DNA of 64,000 bases from Streptomyces sp. CG4. Its GTDB lineage: Bacteria > Actinomycetota > Actinomycetes > Streptomycetales > Streptomycetaceae. Position 1 is the first letter of the stretch. Every line of letters starts with the position of its first letter. Where the stretch lies: positions 2,542,001-2,606,000 of the forward strand of contig NZ_CP163525.1 in the NCBI RefSeq assembly GCF_041080655.1, given 5' to 3'. Shown piece by piece: positions 43,129-52,018 of the stretch. A program made the position numbers and the translations under genes. Under the pieces are notes generated by a model. The model saw only the letters and a program-made list of their open reading frames with translations. It made no database searches and was not told the DNA's origin.

Positions 43129-44319
43129 TCAGGAGCGTACTTCGAGCAGCGGGACCAGCTGCTCGGCGGGCGTCATCGAGCCGTGGTTGCCGACCAGCGC
43201 CGACTCCTTCGGCTCCCGCTCGGTGGCGATGATCAGCACGTCGTCGTGCGCGGCCGCGATCACGTCACCGAGCCGGGCGTACACCCGCTCGTCGATGTGC
43301 GGCCCGAACCAGCCCGCCGCGATCGCCTCGTCCCGGGAGGCCACCCAGAACTGCTCGCCGAGCACCTCGCGCCAGCAGGTCAGTACGTCGTTCTCGGCAC
43401 CCGGCACCGCGTACACGTGCCGCGCCCGGCCCTCGCCGCCGAGCAGGGCGACTCCGGCGCGCAGCTCCCAGTCCGTGTCGAAGTCGAAGCGGTGCTCGTC
43501 GTCGAACGGGACGTCGACCATGCCGTGGTCGGCGGTGACGTAGAGCGCGCTGCGCGGCGGCAGTTGCTCGGCGAGGCGCTGGGCGAGCCGGTCGACGTAC
43601 ATCAGCTGGCCGCGCCAGGTGTCGGAGGCGACGCCGTAGCGGTGTCCGGCGCCGTCCAGCTCGGAGTAGTACGTGTAGACCAGCGAGCGGTCCCCGGCGG
43701 CCAGTTGCCCGGCCGCGAGGTCCATGCGGTCCTCGCCGCTCAGCCGGCCGTGGAAGCCGCCGCCGCTGAGTGCGATCCGGGTGAGCGGAGTGTGCTCGAA
43801 GGCGGGCGAGGTCACCTGTGCGGTGTGCACTCCGGCCTCGTGGGCCCGCTGGAAGACCGTGGGATACGGCTGCCAGGCGCGCGGATCGGTGTACGGCTGC
43901 CAGCGGAGCTGGTTCATCAGCGCCCCGGTGGCCGGGTCGCGCACGGTGTAGCCGGGCAGGCCATGGGCGCCGGGCGGCAGGCCGGTGCCGACGGAGGCGA
44001 GGGAGGTCGCGGTGGTCGCCGGGTAACCGGCGGTGAGGGGGCGGCCGGTGCCGCCGCGCGAGCTGCCGAGCAGCGAGGCCAGGAAGGGAGCCTCGTCGGC
44101 GTGGGCCCGCAGCTGCTCCCAGCCGAGCCCGTCGATCAGGAAGACACAGACCCGGTCGGCCGCGGTCAGTTCCGGGATCGTGGCGGTCATACCGGGGACG
44201 CCCAGGCCGGCGGCCAGGGTGGGCAGCAGGTCGGCGAGAGAGCCGGTGCCGTACTCGGGCAGCGGCGCGGTGTCCAGGGCGAGCGGTTCCGGGTGGTCCC
44301 AGGCGGAGAGCTGGGACAT
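43129..44319 (-). CDS. AlkP-superfamily nucleotide pyrophosphatase/phosphodiesterase
   Basis: This 396-residue metal-dependent enzyme belongs to the NPP branch of the alkaline phosphatase superfamily. Metal and nucleophile sites are VFLIDGLGWEQL (Asp), GYPATTATSLASVGTG (Thr nucleophile) and YVTADHGMVDVP (Asp-His), plus a late His in VGNHGSMTP. No signal peptide is present, so it acts in the cytosol. It should hydrolyse a phosphodiester or pyrophosphate such as a nucleotide. The start overlaps the DUF5998 stop by one base (TGATG), so the two are co-translated. Substrate unknown. Confidence 0.88.
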   Translation of the reverse strand: MSQLSAWDHPEPLALDTAPLPEYGTGSLADLLPTLAAGLGVPGMTATIPELTAADRVCVFLIDGLGWEQLRAHADEAPFLASLLGSSRGGTGRPLTAGYPATTATSLASVGTGLPPGAHGLPGYTVRDPATGALMNQLRWQPYTDPRAWQPYPTVFQRAHEAGVHTAQVTSPAFEHTPLTRIALSGGGFHGRLSGEDRMDLAAGQLAAGDRSLVYTYYSELDGAGHRYGVASDTWRGQLMYVDRLAQRLAEQLPPRSALYVTADHGMVDVPFDDEHRFDFDTDWELRAGVALLGGEGRARHVYAVPGAENDVLTCWREVLGEQFWVASRDEAIAAGWFGPHIDERVYARLGDVIAAAHDDVLIIATEREPKESALVGNHGSMTPAEQLVPLLEVRS

Positions 44320-44906
44320 CAGCGGGTGACGTCCGCGGTCGCCTCCGAGATGGCCTGGGCGAAGGCGAGCGCCTGGCGCACCGTCTCCGGGCCGTCCCCG
44401 GCCTCGCTGACGCGCAGGCTGAGGTCGTCCGCCGTGGAGTTGCCCGTGTAGCCGTGGTCGGCGTCGCAGTTGGGGTCGCCGCAGGCGGCGGGCTCCAGGT
44501 CGATGCGGCTCACCGCGCCCCAGCCGATGGTCAGCACGACCTCGCGGGGCAGCGTGCCCGGCTTGTACTGCTCGGGGTTCGCGACCACGCGGCTGACCAC
44601 GACCGAGGAGATCCGGCCGAGCTTCACGGACTCGGTGGAGGTGGTGGCGTACGGCGTCGGGGAGGTGCTGTCGGCGCCCTGCTCGTCGGTGTGGCTGACG
44701 ATGAAGCGGTTGCCGGTGAGGACCAGGACGGTCACATGCCGGCGGACCTCGTTCTGGTCGAACGTCGTCTCCTGGTGGACCAGGTACGACCGGATGGGCT
44801 CGCCGCCCACAGCGGCCTCCACGGCCTCGGCCACGAGGGCCGGGTAGTAGCCGCTGCGCTCGATCGCCGCGCGCAGCCCCTGGGTCGTCGTACTGGTCTT
44901 GGCCAT
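44319..44906 (-). CDS. DUF5998 protein
   Basis: This 195-residue soluble protein begins MAKTSTTTQGLRAAIERSGY and has an actinobacterial conserved core: SYLVHQETTFDQNEVRRHVT, VLVLTGNRFIVSHTDEQ and a CGDPNCDADHGYTG segment with two cysteines and a His. The fold looks beta-rich. Function is unknown. The ATG at 44906 follows a 234-base gap that has no gene. The stop overlaps the AlkP-like start by one base, so both are made from one transcript and perhaps act together. Confidence 0.8.
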   Translation of the reverse strand: MAKTSTTTQGLRAAIERSGYYPALVAEAVEAAVGGEPIRSYLVHQETTFDQNEVRRHVTVLVLTGNRFIVSHTDEQGADSTSPTPYATTSTESVKLGRISSVVVSRVVANPEQYKPGTLPREVVLTIGWGAVSRIDLEPAACGDPNCDADHGYTGNSTADDLSLRVSEAGDGPETVRQALAFAQAISEATADVTR

Positions 44907-45140
44907 GGCGTCCATCCTAATCCGTGGGCAAGGGGGGTCCGGGCCGGTCACGGGAAGCCGCCGCGGGTGCGGCCGGCCGCGGGGGCGCGGGGCCGTGCTC
45001 GCTGTGCGGCTCTGCCGCGTGGGCGAGAACCCACCAGGATCCCGCACCCGCGCACGCACCGGAAGCCCCCGGCCACGGGGCGCGGCAGTGACCGCGAGAC
45101 CCGGTGACGGCGGCGAGGCGGTCGCGGGCGGCCGGCGGCC

Positions 45141-47963
45141 TCAGTAAGCCGGCATCGTGCGCGGGCCCAGGTCGTCACGGGCGGGCGGCGGTGCGAGCCG
45201 TACCGTGGCGCCGAGGACGCTCACGCCGTGCGGGGCGACGACGACCGGCTCCAGAGTGACGGCGACGACTTCCGGATGATCGTCGACCAGCCGGGACACC
45301 CGCAGCAGCAGCTCCTCCAGCGCCGGGGTGTCCACGGGGGTGGAGCCGCGCCAGCCGAACAGCAGTGGTGCCGTGCGGATCGACCGCACCAGCGAGGTCG
45401 CCTCCCGGTCGGTGACCGGGATCAGCCGGTGCGCCATGTCCCCGAGCAACTGCGAGGCGGCACCGGCGAGGCTGAAGGACAGCACCGCCCCGGCGGCGGG
45501 GTCGATCACCGCGCGTACGACCGTGTCGACGCCCCTGGGCGCCATCCCCTGCACCACCGGCCGCAGCTCCTCCGGCGGCCCGAACAGCTCGGTCAACTCG
45601 GCGTACGCCCGGCGCAGTTGCTCCTCGTCCGCGAGGTCCAGGCGTACGCCACCGAGGTCGGCGCGGTGTCTGAGGTGCGGGGCGGTGGCCTTCAGGGCCA
45701 CCGGGTAGCCGAGGGTGCGGGCGGCTTCGGCGGCGGCGTCGCGGGTGGGGGCGGGCAGCGCGCGCCGCACCGGGATGCCGTACTTGCCGAGGAGCTCGCA
45801 GGTCTCCGCGTCGGAGATGGTGAGCCCTTCCCCGCGCGCGAGCAGCTCACCGATCAGCCGCGCGGCCCCCTTCTCGTCGATGTCCTCGTACTCGGGCACC
45901 TTCCCCGGGTCCATGGCCTCCCGCCGCCACTGCCCGTACCGCACGGCTTCGGCCAGCGCCCGCACGGCCCGCTCGGCGGCGGGGTAGGCGGGGATGAGCC
46001 GGGTGCCGTCCCGGAGAGGTTCGAGCGGAGCCGGGAGTGGGGCAGGGTGGGCACCGCCGCCGGTGCCGGAGGCCCGCTGGGCGGCCTGTGGTGCCGTACT
46101 CGCCGCGGCCGACAACGCCTCCGCGAGCCCGCCGAGCTCCACATGCACCACCAGCACCGGCTTCCCCGGCACGGCCGCGGCAGCCGACCGCAGCGCCTCC
46201 GCCAGCTCCGCGTCCCCCGGCGACGCTTCCCCGATGGCAGGGATCGCCGTCACCACGACGGAGTCGCACGTGTCGTCGGCCAACGCCCGCGCCAGCGCCC
46301 CGTGGAAGTCCGCCGCCGTCGCCCCCGTCGTCAGATCCAGTGGCCGCGCCGGCCGCAATCCCTCCGCCAGACACCGGTCGTACGTCAGCACGCCCAGCGA
46401 CTCGGAGTTGCCGAGGATCGCCACCCTCGGCCCCGCCGGCAGCGGCTGCCGCGCGAGCAGCAACCCCGCGTCGACCAGCTCGGTGATCGTGTCGACCCGG
46501 ATCACCCCGGCCTGCCGCAGCAGCGCGGAGACGATGGCGTGCGGCAGCCGGGTCGCCCGTACCGCGTGTCCCTGGGGCACGGAACCGACGCCCTGCACCA
46601 CGACCAGCGGCTTCGCCGCCGCCGTCCGCCGGGCGAGGCGGGCGAACTTGCGGGGGTTGCCGATGGACTCCAGGTACATGAGGACGACGTCGGTCTCGGG
46701 GTCGTCGTACCAGTACTGGAGGACGTCGTTGCCGGAGACGTCCGCGCGGTTGCCGGCGGACACGAAGGTGGACACGCCCGTGACCCCCGTGACCCCTCCC
46801 CCGCGCCGGTGCAGCCGGGACAGCAGGGCGATGCCGATGGCGCCGGACTGGGCGAACATCCCGATGCGGCCGGGGCGCGGCATCTCCGGGGCCAGGGAGG
46901 CGTTGAGCCGGACGTCCGCCGAGGTGTTGATGACCCCGAAGGCGTTCGGGCCGATGATCCGCATGCCGTAGGCGCGCGCCTGCTGCACGAGCGCCCGCTG
47001 CCGCTCGCGCCCCTCGGGCCCGCTCTCGGCGTATCCGGAGGAGAGCACGACGAGCCCCTGCACCCCGTGTTCACCGCACTCGGCGACCGCACCGGGCACG
47101 TACTCGGCCGGTACGGCGACGACGGCGAGGTCGACGGGGTCCTCGACGTCCCGCACGGACCGGTACGCCCGCACCCCGTCGACCTCCTTGAGGTCCCCGG
47201 GGAATGCCTTGTTCACGGCGTGCAGCCGGCCGCCGTAACCGGCGTCCCGGATGTTGCCGAGGACGCTGCGGCCGACCCCGCCGGGGGCGCGGCCGACGCC
47301 GATGACCGCCACCGAGCCGGGCGCGAGCAGCCGTCGCACCGAGCGGGCCTCGGCGCGCTGTTCCCGTGCGCGCTGGACGGCGAGGGAGCGGTCGGTGGGT
47401 TCGAGGTCGAACTCCAGGCGGACGACGCCGTCCTCGAAGCTGCGCTGCTGGGTGTAGCCGGCGTCCGTGAACACCTTGATCATCTTGGAGTTGGCGGGCA
47501 GCACCTCGGCGGCGAAGCGACGGATGCCGCGCTCGCGGGCGACGGCCGCGATGTGTTCCAGCAGGGCGGAGGCGACCCCGCGGCCCTGGTGCGCGTCCTG
47601 CACCAGGAAGGCGACCTCGGCCTCGTCGGCGGGCGCGGAGGCGGGCAGGCCGTCGGCGCCGATGCGGTCGTAGCGTACGGTGGCGATGAACTCGCCGCCG
47701 ATGGTGGCCGCGAGTCCCACCCGGTCCACAAAGTCGTGGTGCGTGAAGCGGTGGACGTCCTTGGCGGACAGGCGTGGGTACGGCGCGAAGAAGCGGTAGT
47801 ACTTCGACTCGTCCGAGACCTGCTCGTAGAAGCTGACCAGGCGGTCGGCGTCATCAACGGTGATGGGCCGGATGCGCGCGGTGCCTCCGTCGCGCAGCAC
47901 CACGTCCGCCTCCCAGTGGGCGGGGTACTCGCGCCGGTCCTGCCGGTCCGCCGGGGTCTGCAT
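45141..47963 (-). CDS. Pat-type protein lysine acetyltransferase (GNAT + acyl-CoA-ligase-like)
   Basis: The protein has 940 residues. An N-terminal GNAT domain (about 20-190) shows the acetyl-CoA loop VQDAHQGRGVASALLEHI. A CoA-binding Rossmann domain (about 210-310, VAVIGVGRAPGGVGRSVLG), a succinyl-CoA-ligase-like pair (IIGPNAFGVINTSADVRLN) and an ATP-grasp part at the end (LLGKYGIPVRRAL, about 710-930) follow. The order is the reverse of enterobacterial Pat/PatZ but matches S. lividans PatA, which acetylates acyl-CoA synthetases. The ligase part usually lacks activity and senses CoA metabolites. A Pro/Ala-rich linker near 655-690 is notable. The start at 47963 was chosen over longer frames without coding pattern. 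Confidence 0.87.
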   Translation of the reverse strand: MQTPADRQDRREYPAHWEADVVLRDGGTARIRPITVDDADRLVSFYEQVSDESKYYRFFAPYPRLSAKDVHRFTHHDFVDRVGLAATIGGEFIATVRYDRIGADGLPASAPADEAEVAFLVQDAHQGRGVASALLEHIAAVARERGIRRFAAEVLPANSKMIKVFTDAGYTQQRSFEDGVVRLEFDLEPTDRSLAVQRAREQRAEARSVRRLLAPGSVAVIGVGRAPGGVGRSVLGNIRDAGYGGRLHAVNKAFPGDLKEVDGVRAYRSVRDVEDPVDLAVVAVPAEYVPGAVAECGEHGVQGLVVLSSGYAESGPEGRERQRALVQQARAYGMRIIGPNAFGVINTSADVRLNASLAPEMPRPGRIGMFAQSGAIGIALLSRLHRRGGGVTGVTGVSTFVSAGNRADVSGNDVLQYWYDDPETDVVLMYLESIGNPRKFARLARRTAAAKPLVVVQGVGSVPQGHAVRATRLPHAIVSALLRQAGVIRVDTITELVDAGLLLARQPLPAGPRVAILGNSESLGVLTYDRCLAEGLRPARPLDLTTGATAADFHGALARALADDTCDSVVVTAIPAIGEASPGDAELAEALRSAAAAVPGKPVLVVHVELGGLAEALSAAASTAPQAAQRASGTGGGAHPAPLPAPLEPLRDGTRLIPAYPAAERAVRALAEAVRYGQWRREAMDPGKVPEYEDIDEKGAARLIGELLARGEGLTISDAETCELLGKYGIPVRRALPAPTRDAAAEAARTLGYPVALKATAPHLRHRADLGGVRLDLADEEQLRRAYAELTELFGPPEELRPVVQGMAPRGVDTVVRAVIDPAAGAVLSFSLAGAASQLLGDMAHRLIPVTDREATSLVRSIRTAPLLFGWRGSTPVDTPALEELLLRVSRLVDDHPEVVAVTLEPVVVAPHGVSVLGATVRLAPPPARDDLGPRTMPAY

Positions 47964-48100
47964 GGGCCCCAGAGTACGGCTCGCGTCCGACAACGGCGCG
48001 GGGCAGTCTGTGGAGGACGGAAGTCGGATCGAGGCCGCGGTCCGACGCCGCACCGGGACAGGACGAAGGTCCGATCCGGGCATGCTTCACGATATGGGAA

Positions 48101-48116
48101 ACTGGTCTAGACAACC
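48101..48116. promoter_or_regulatory. DasR-responsive element (dre) before ptsH
   Basis: ACTGGTCTAGACAACC matches the DasR consensus (A/C)YTGGTCTAGACCANT at all core positions except the right end. It lies 24 bases before the HPr start, where a repressor would block transcription. DasR, a GntR regulator sensing glucosamine-6-phosphate, is known to control ptsH in S. coelicolor. Confidence 0.75.
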
Positions 48117-48140
48117 CTGAAGACTGAAGGGCAGCAACAC

Positions 48141-48422
48141 ATGGCTGAGCGCCGCGTCAACGTCGGCTGGGCCGAGGGCCTCCACGCCCGCCCCGCCTCC
48201 ATCTTCGTCCGAGCCGCCACGGCCGCAGGCGTCCCGGTGACGATCGCCAAGGCTGACGGCAACCCCGTCAACGCGGCCTCCATGCTGGCCGTCCTGGGCC
48301 TGGGTGCCCAGGGTGGCGAGGAGATCGTCCTCGCCTCCGAAGCCGAGGGCGCGGACATCGCCCTGGACCGTCTGGCGAAGCTGGTGGCCGAAGGCCTCGA
48401 GGAACTGCCCGAGACGGTCTGA
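48141..48422 (+). CDS. ptsH: Phosphocarrier protein HPr
   Basis: This 93-residue HPr carries phosphorylated His15 in AEGLHARPAS and a Ser47 region (NAASMLAVLGLGAQGGE) at the regulatory position. It shuttles phosphate from enzyme I to sugar-specific enzyme II proteins, in Streptomyces mainly for N-acetylglucosamine and fructose. The ATG at 48141 has GAAGGG upstream. The gene stands alone with a DasR-type site in its promoter and a hairpin terminator behind it; ptsI is not in the window. Confidence 0.93.
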   Translation: MAERRVNVGWAEGLHARPASIFVRAATAAGVPVTIAKADGNPVNAASMLAVLGLGAQGGEEIVLASEAEGADIALDRLAKLVAEGLEELPETV

Positions 48423-48439
48423 GTAAGCGCACCTGAATG

Positions 48440-48478
48440 CCGGAGCCGCGGTGCCCTTTTCGGGCGGCGCGGCTCCGG
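48440..48478 (+). terminator. Hairpin terminator after ptsH
   Basis: CCGGAGCCGCG (48440-48450) pairs with CGCGGCTCCGG (48468-48478), with an inner GCCC/GGGC stem, followed by TGTTT. Confidence 0.78.
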
Positions 48479-48569
48479 TGTTTCCGGGCTCATTGCGTGC
48501 ACACCGGAATTAGGGCAACGGAAATACACCGCGCCGAATAACCCCGCCTCTTTGTATACGGCGCGCGTG

Positions 48570-49256
48570 TTAATGCCGGAGGCCCGACATGTTTACGGCG
48601 TGTTGCGAAGTCCTCACACGTTCTGTACCCCCGGGAAATCGCAGCCTGTGCGCGCCGGTCGCACGCTCGGCGTGCAGCGCCATGACCGCCCGCGCACGCT
48701 CGCCGTCGCCGCGCGCCACCGCGTCGACGATGGCGCCGTGCTCCGCCCAGGACTCCGCCGGGCTCGGCGACGCCTCCACGGTGTACATCCAGGCGATCTT
48801 GTGGCGCAGCTGGGTGAGCATCGCGGTCAGCGAAGGGCTGCAGGAGGCCTGGGCGAGCGTCTCGTGAAACCAGCCGCCGAGTGAGCGCAGATCCTCGCTG
48901 TGCCCCCGCCTGGCCCGCTCCTGGCCCAGCCTGACCAGGCCGCGCAGCACCTTCAGATGGGCCTCCGTGCGCCGCTGTGCGGCCCGGGCGGCCCCGAGCG
49001 GCTCCAGGAGCATGCGCATCTCCAGCAGGTCGGCGGCCTCCTGCTCGGTCGGCTCGGCCACGCACGCGCCCGCGTGCCGGCGGGTCACCACGAAGCCCTC
49101 GGCCTCCAGGGTGCGCAGGGCCTCGCGGACGGGAACGCGCGAGACGCCGTAGCGGCGGGCCAGGACTTCCTCGGTGAGGCGGCCGCCGCGCACGTGGACA
49201 CCGGCGACGATGTCGTCCCGGATCGCCGTGCACACCGAGTGCGCCGGAATACGCAT
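48570..49256 (-). CDS. GntR-family (FCD-domain) transcriptional regulator
   Basis: This 228-residue regulator has a GntR winged HTH (LTEEVLARRYGVSRVPVREALRTLEAEGFV, residues about 27-56 in two quoted parts of the helix pair) and a FadR C-terminal domain of the FCD type with a likely metal site (His in SLGGWFHETLAQAS and AVMALHAERA). The ATG at 49256 has GGAGG seven bases upstream. It lies between ptsH and the M23 peptidase, facing ptsH convergently. Ligand and targets are unknown; FCD members usually sense organic or fatty acids. Confidence 0.87.
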   Translation of the reverse strand: MRIPAHSVCTAIRDDIVAGVHVRGGRLTEEVLARRYGVSRVPVREALRTLEAEGFVVTRRHAGACVAEPTEQEAADLLEMRMLLEPLGAARAAQRRTEAHLKVLRGLVRLGQERARRGHSEDLRSLGGWFHETLAQASCSPSLTAMLTQLRHKIAWMYTVEASPSPAESWAEHGAIVDAVARGDGERARAVMALHAERATGAHRLRFPGGTERVRTSQHAVNMSGLRH

Positions 49257-49408
49257 GACCGACCTCCGCCTTAATCCCCGTGAAACGTCGACGATGGACG
49301 CGTGTTCCGTGACTCTATTCCAATGCGTCGGAATTTCCGACGGCGGGTCGGATTCCATGGATATTTTTTGGTCAGCGGGCACGGCCCACACCGCGCAAAA
49401 CGGCGAAA

Positions 49409-49431
49409 GCCCCGGCTCGGTGAGCCGGGGC
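49409..49431 (-). terminator. Hairpin terminator after the M23 gene
   Basis: GCCCCGGCTC and GAGCCGGGGC (49409-49418 and 49422-49431) form a ten-base-pair stem with a three-base loop. On the minus strand the stem is followed by TTTC. Confidence 0.8.
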
Positions 49432-49491
49432 CGCGGAAACCGGGCGCGCCGGGCCCTGGGGGCCGCACACGCGGAGGGGCCGGCGGAGGGG

Positions 49492-50247
49492 TCAGACGTT
49501 CACGCCGTGCTCGCGGAGGTAGGCGACGGGGTCGACGTCCGAGCCGTAGTCGGGGGTCGTACGGGCCTCGAAGTGGAGGTGCGGGCCGGTGACGTTGCCG
49601 GTCGCGCCGGACAGGGCGATCTGCTGACCCGGGGTCACCTGCTGGCCGGCCGAGACGCCGATGGACGACAGATGGCCGTACTGGGTGTACATGCCGTCGG
49701 CCATCCGGATCACGATCTGGTTGCCGTACGCCCCGCCCCAGCCGGTGGAGACCACCGTGCCGGAGCCGACCGCGTGGACCGGCGTGCCGGTCGCCGCGTG
49801 GAAGTCGATACCGGTGTGCGAGCCGGAGGACCACAGGGAGCTGCTGACCTTGTAGCCCGTGGAGACGTACGAGTCGGCTATCGGGGCGACGAAGGCGTTC
49901 AGCCGCTCGCGCTCGGCCTCGCGGGCGGCGCGAGCCTTGGCCGCGCGCTCCTGCTGGGCCTTCTCCGCCGCCGCCTCGGCCGCGGCCGCCTCGGCCGCCT
50001 TCCGCTCGGCGGCCCGCTTCTGGGCGGCGGCCTGCGCGTCGATCTGCGCGGCGATGTCGTCGCCGACGGTGATCACCGGGGTGAGGCCGGTCTGCTCGGC
50101 GGAGTTCTCGGCGGCGAACGCCGGGGCGGCCGCGAGGGAGCCGATGACACCGGTGGTGGTGAGGGCCGCGATACCGGCCGCCTGAGCGGTGGTGCGCTTG
50201 ACCCGGCCGGGCTTGCGATGCTTCCCGGTGGCGCACATGAACGCCAT
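49492..50247 (-). CDS. Secreted M23 peptidoglycan endopeptidase
   Basis: This 251-residue protein has a signal peptide (basic start, then AAGIAALTTTGVIGSLAAAPAFA, cleavage near residue 45), an Ala/Glu/Lys coiled region (residues about 70-115), and a LytM domain with the zinc site: SHTGIDFHA (His, Asp), QYGHLSSIGVSAGQ and the HLHFEARTT catalytic His pair. It cuts peptide crosslinks of the cell wall during growth or germination. The start is controlled by a cyclic-di-AMP riboswitch in its 5' leader (50268-50415), a link known for Streptomyces cell-wall hydrolases. Confidence 0.9.
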   Translation of the reverse strand: MAFMCATGKHRKPGRVKRTTAQAAGIAALTTTGVIGSLAAAPAFAAENSAEQTGLTPVITVGDDIAAQIDAQAAAQKRAAERKAAEAAAAEAAAEKAQQERAAKARAAREAERERLNAFVAPIADSYVSTGYKVSSSLWSSGSHTGIDFHAATGTPVHAVGSGTVVSTGWGGAYGNQIVIRMADGMYTQYGHLSSIGVSAGQQVTPGQQIALSGATGNVTGPHLHFEARTTPDYGSDVDPVAYLREHGVNV

Positions 50248-50267
50248 GAAGTGGCTGGTCCTTTCCT

Positions 50268-50415
50268 TCCCTCTCGCCTACCGGGTTAGCTGACGGGTTC
50301 GGAGCAGGAAGGTCTCCTACGGGCCCCTCGCTGCCGCGCGGGCGCCCGATTCACCCCAGGGACGGTGGGTCCCCGGCTCCCCTGGCTCGCGCCGTACGGG
50401 GACTCGGCGATGGCT
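50268..50415 (-). ncRNA. ydaO-type cyclic-di-AMP riboswitch
   Basis: On the minus strand the conserved ydaO core can be read in order: GCCGAGTCCCCGTACGGCG, GAGCC, then GGGGACCCACC, GGGGTGAATCGG, and finally CGAACCCGTCAGCTAACC followed by GGTAGGC and GAGAG. These are the invariant blocks of the motif. It sits in the leader of the M23 gene, ending about 20 bases before its start. Cyclic di-AMP binding normally switches such genes off by terminating transcription. Boundaries are approximate. The gap 50248-50581 holds this element and the promoter. Confidence 0.88.
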
Positions 50416-50581
50416 GTCCGGTGCCGCGGGTGCGGCGCACTGCCTGACGAACAGCCCGGTCGACGCTACGGAAACGCGCCTTCCAAACCCAAACCGAACC
50501 AGGTTTTTGTAGCGCATCCCACAGGGCAGACAGGCAACCTCCGCCGCAAATCGGGCATCTGGAGAAGGGAGTGGAACAACA

Positions 50582-50615
50582 GGGGCCCTGACGACCCGTA
50601 GGTCGTCAGGGCCCC
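50582..50615 (-). terminator. Hairpin terminator after the M16 operon
   Basis: Arms 50582-50596 and 50601-50615 form a perfect 15-base-pair stem with a four-base loop just beyond the stop of the second M16 gene. Confidence 0.85.
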
Positions 50616-50629
50616 ACGCGTGCGTGCCG

Positions 50630-52018
50630 CTACTCGGCCGGCACGACGGTCACTTCACCGATGCCGAGCGCCTCCACCGGCGCCTTGATCTCGGAGGCGT
50701 CACCGACGAGGACGGTGACCAGCCGGTCCACCGGGAAGGCGTTCACGACGGCCGCCGTGGCCTCCACCGTGCCCGTCGCCGCCAGTTGCTGATACAGCGT
50801 CGCCTGGAAGTCGTCGGGCAGGTGCTGTTCGACCTGGTCGGCCAGCGTGCTCGCGACGGCCGCCGCGGTCTCGTACTTCAGCGGCGCCACCCCGACGAGG
50901 TTCTGCACGGCCACGTCCCGCTCCGCGTCGGTCAGACCGTCCGCGGCGAGGGTGCGCAGCACCTTCCACAGGTCGTCCAGCGCGGGGCCGGTGTTGGGGG
51001 TGTCCACGGAGCCGCTGATGGCCAGCATCGAGGCGCCCGAGCCGTCCGGGGCAGAGCGCAGGACCTGCCCGAACGCGCGCACACCGTAGGTGTAGCCCTT
51101 CTCCTCGCGCAGGACGCGGTCCAGACGGGAGGTGAGGGTGCCGCCGAGGCAGTAGGTGCCCAGCACCTGGGCGGGCCACACCCGGTCGTGCCGGTCGCGG
51201 CCGACGCGGCCGATGAGCAGCTGCGTCTGGACGGCGCCGGGGCGGTCCACGATGACCACGCGCCCGGTGTCGTCGGCGGTCACCGGCGGCACGGGCCGCG
51301 GCTCGCCCGGGGTGCCGCTCCAGGCGCCCAGGGTGTCGCCGAGCAGGGCGTCCAGGTCGATACCGGTGAGGTCGCCGACCACGACCGCGGTGGCCGTGGC
51401 GGGGCGCACATACCGGTCGTAGAAGGCGCGTACGGCGGTGGCGTCGATCTTCTCGACCGTCTCCTCGGTGCCCTGGCGCGGGCGCGACATGCGCGAGGCC
51501 GCCGGGAACAGCTCCTTGGAGAGCTCCTTGGCGGCGCGGCGGGAGGGGTTGGCCAGCTCGTGCGGGATCTCGTCCAGGCGGTTGCGGACCAGCCGCTCGA
51601 CCTCGCTCTCGGCGAACGCGGGCGCGCGCAGGGCATCGGCGAGCAGGCCGAGGCCCTTGGCCAGGCGGGAGGCCGGGACCTCCAGGCTGAGCCGGACGCC
51701 CGGGTGGTCGGCGTGCGCGTCCAGCGTGGCGCCCGCGCGCTCCAGCTCGGCGGCGAACTCCTCGGCGGAGTGCTTGTCGGTGCCCTCGGAGAAGGCCCGC
51801 GCCATGATCGTGCCGACGCCGTCCAGGCCGGCCGGCTCGGCGTCCAGGGGCGCGTCCAGCAGCACCTCGACGGCGACGACCTGCTGGCCGGGGCGGTGGC
51901 AGCGCAGCACCGTCAGGCCGTTGTCGAGCGCGGCGCGCTCCGGGGCCGGGAACGCCCACGGCTTGGCCTCGCCGGGCTGCGGCTGGGGGTGGAAGTCCAT
52001 GGTGGCGAGCTCGGTCAC
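50630..52018 (-). CDS. M16-family peptidase, non-catalytic partner
   Basis: This 462-residue M16 protein lacks the zinc motif: where HxxEH is expected, the sequence reads GVGTIMARAFSEGT. The rest of the fold is conserved, including the R/Y pair near VLREEKGYTYGVRAF. It should act as the inactive half of a heterodimer with the upstream catalytic M16 protein. Its GTG start overlaps the stop of that gene (GTGA), giving coupled translation and probably 1:1 assembly. No signal peptide is present, so the pair works in the cytosol. Substrate unknown. Confidence 0.88.
   Translation of the reverse strand: MTELATMDFHPQPQPGEAKPWAFPAPERAALDNGLTVLRCHRPGQQVVAVEVLLDAPLDAEPAGLDGVGTIMARAFSEGTDKHSAEEFAAELERAGATLDAHADHPGVRLSLEVPASRLAKGLGLLADALRAPAFAESEVERLVRNRLDEIPHELANPSRRAAKELSKELFPAASRMSRPRQGTEETVEKIDATAVRAFYDRYVRPATATAVVVGDLTGIDLDALLGDTLGAWSGTPGEPRPVPPVTADDTGRVVIVDRPGAVQTQLLIGRVGRDRHDRVWPAQVLGTYCLGGTLTSRLDRVLREEKGYTYGVRAFGQVLRSAPDGSGASMLAISGSVDTPNTGPALDDLWKVLRTLAADGLTDAERDVAVQNLVGVAPLKYETAAAVASTLADQVEQHLPDDFQATLYQQLAATGTVEATAAVVNAFPVDRLVTVLVGDASEIKAPVEALGIGEVTVVPAE

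Noticed and set aside
45228..48110. 960-codon open frame on the plus strand across the Pat gene
   Set aside because: Antisense shadow of the real gene, with no recognisable domain or ribosome-binding site.
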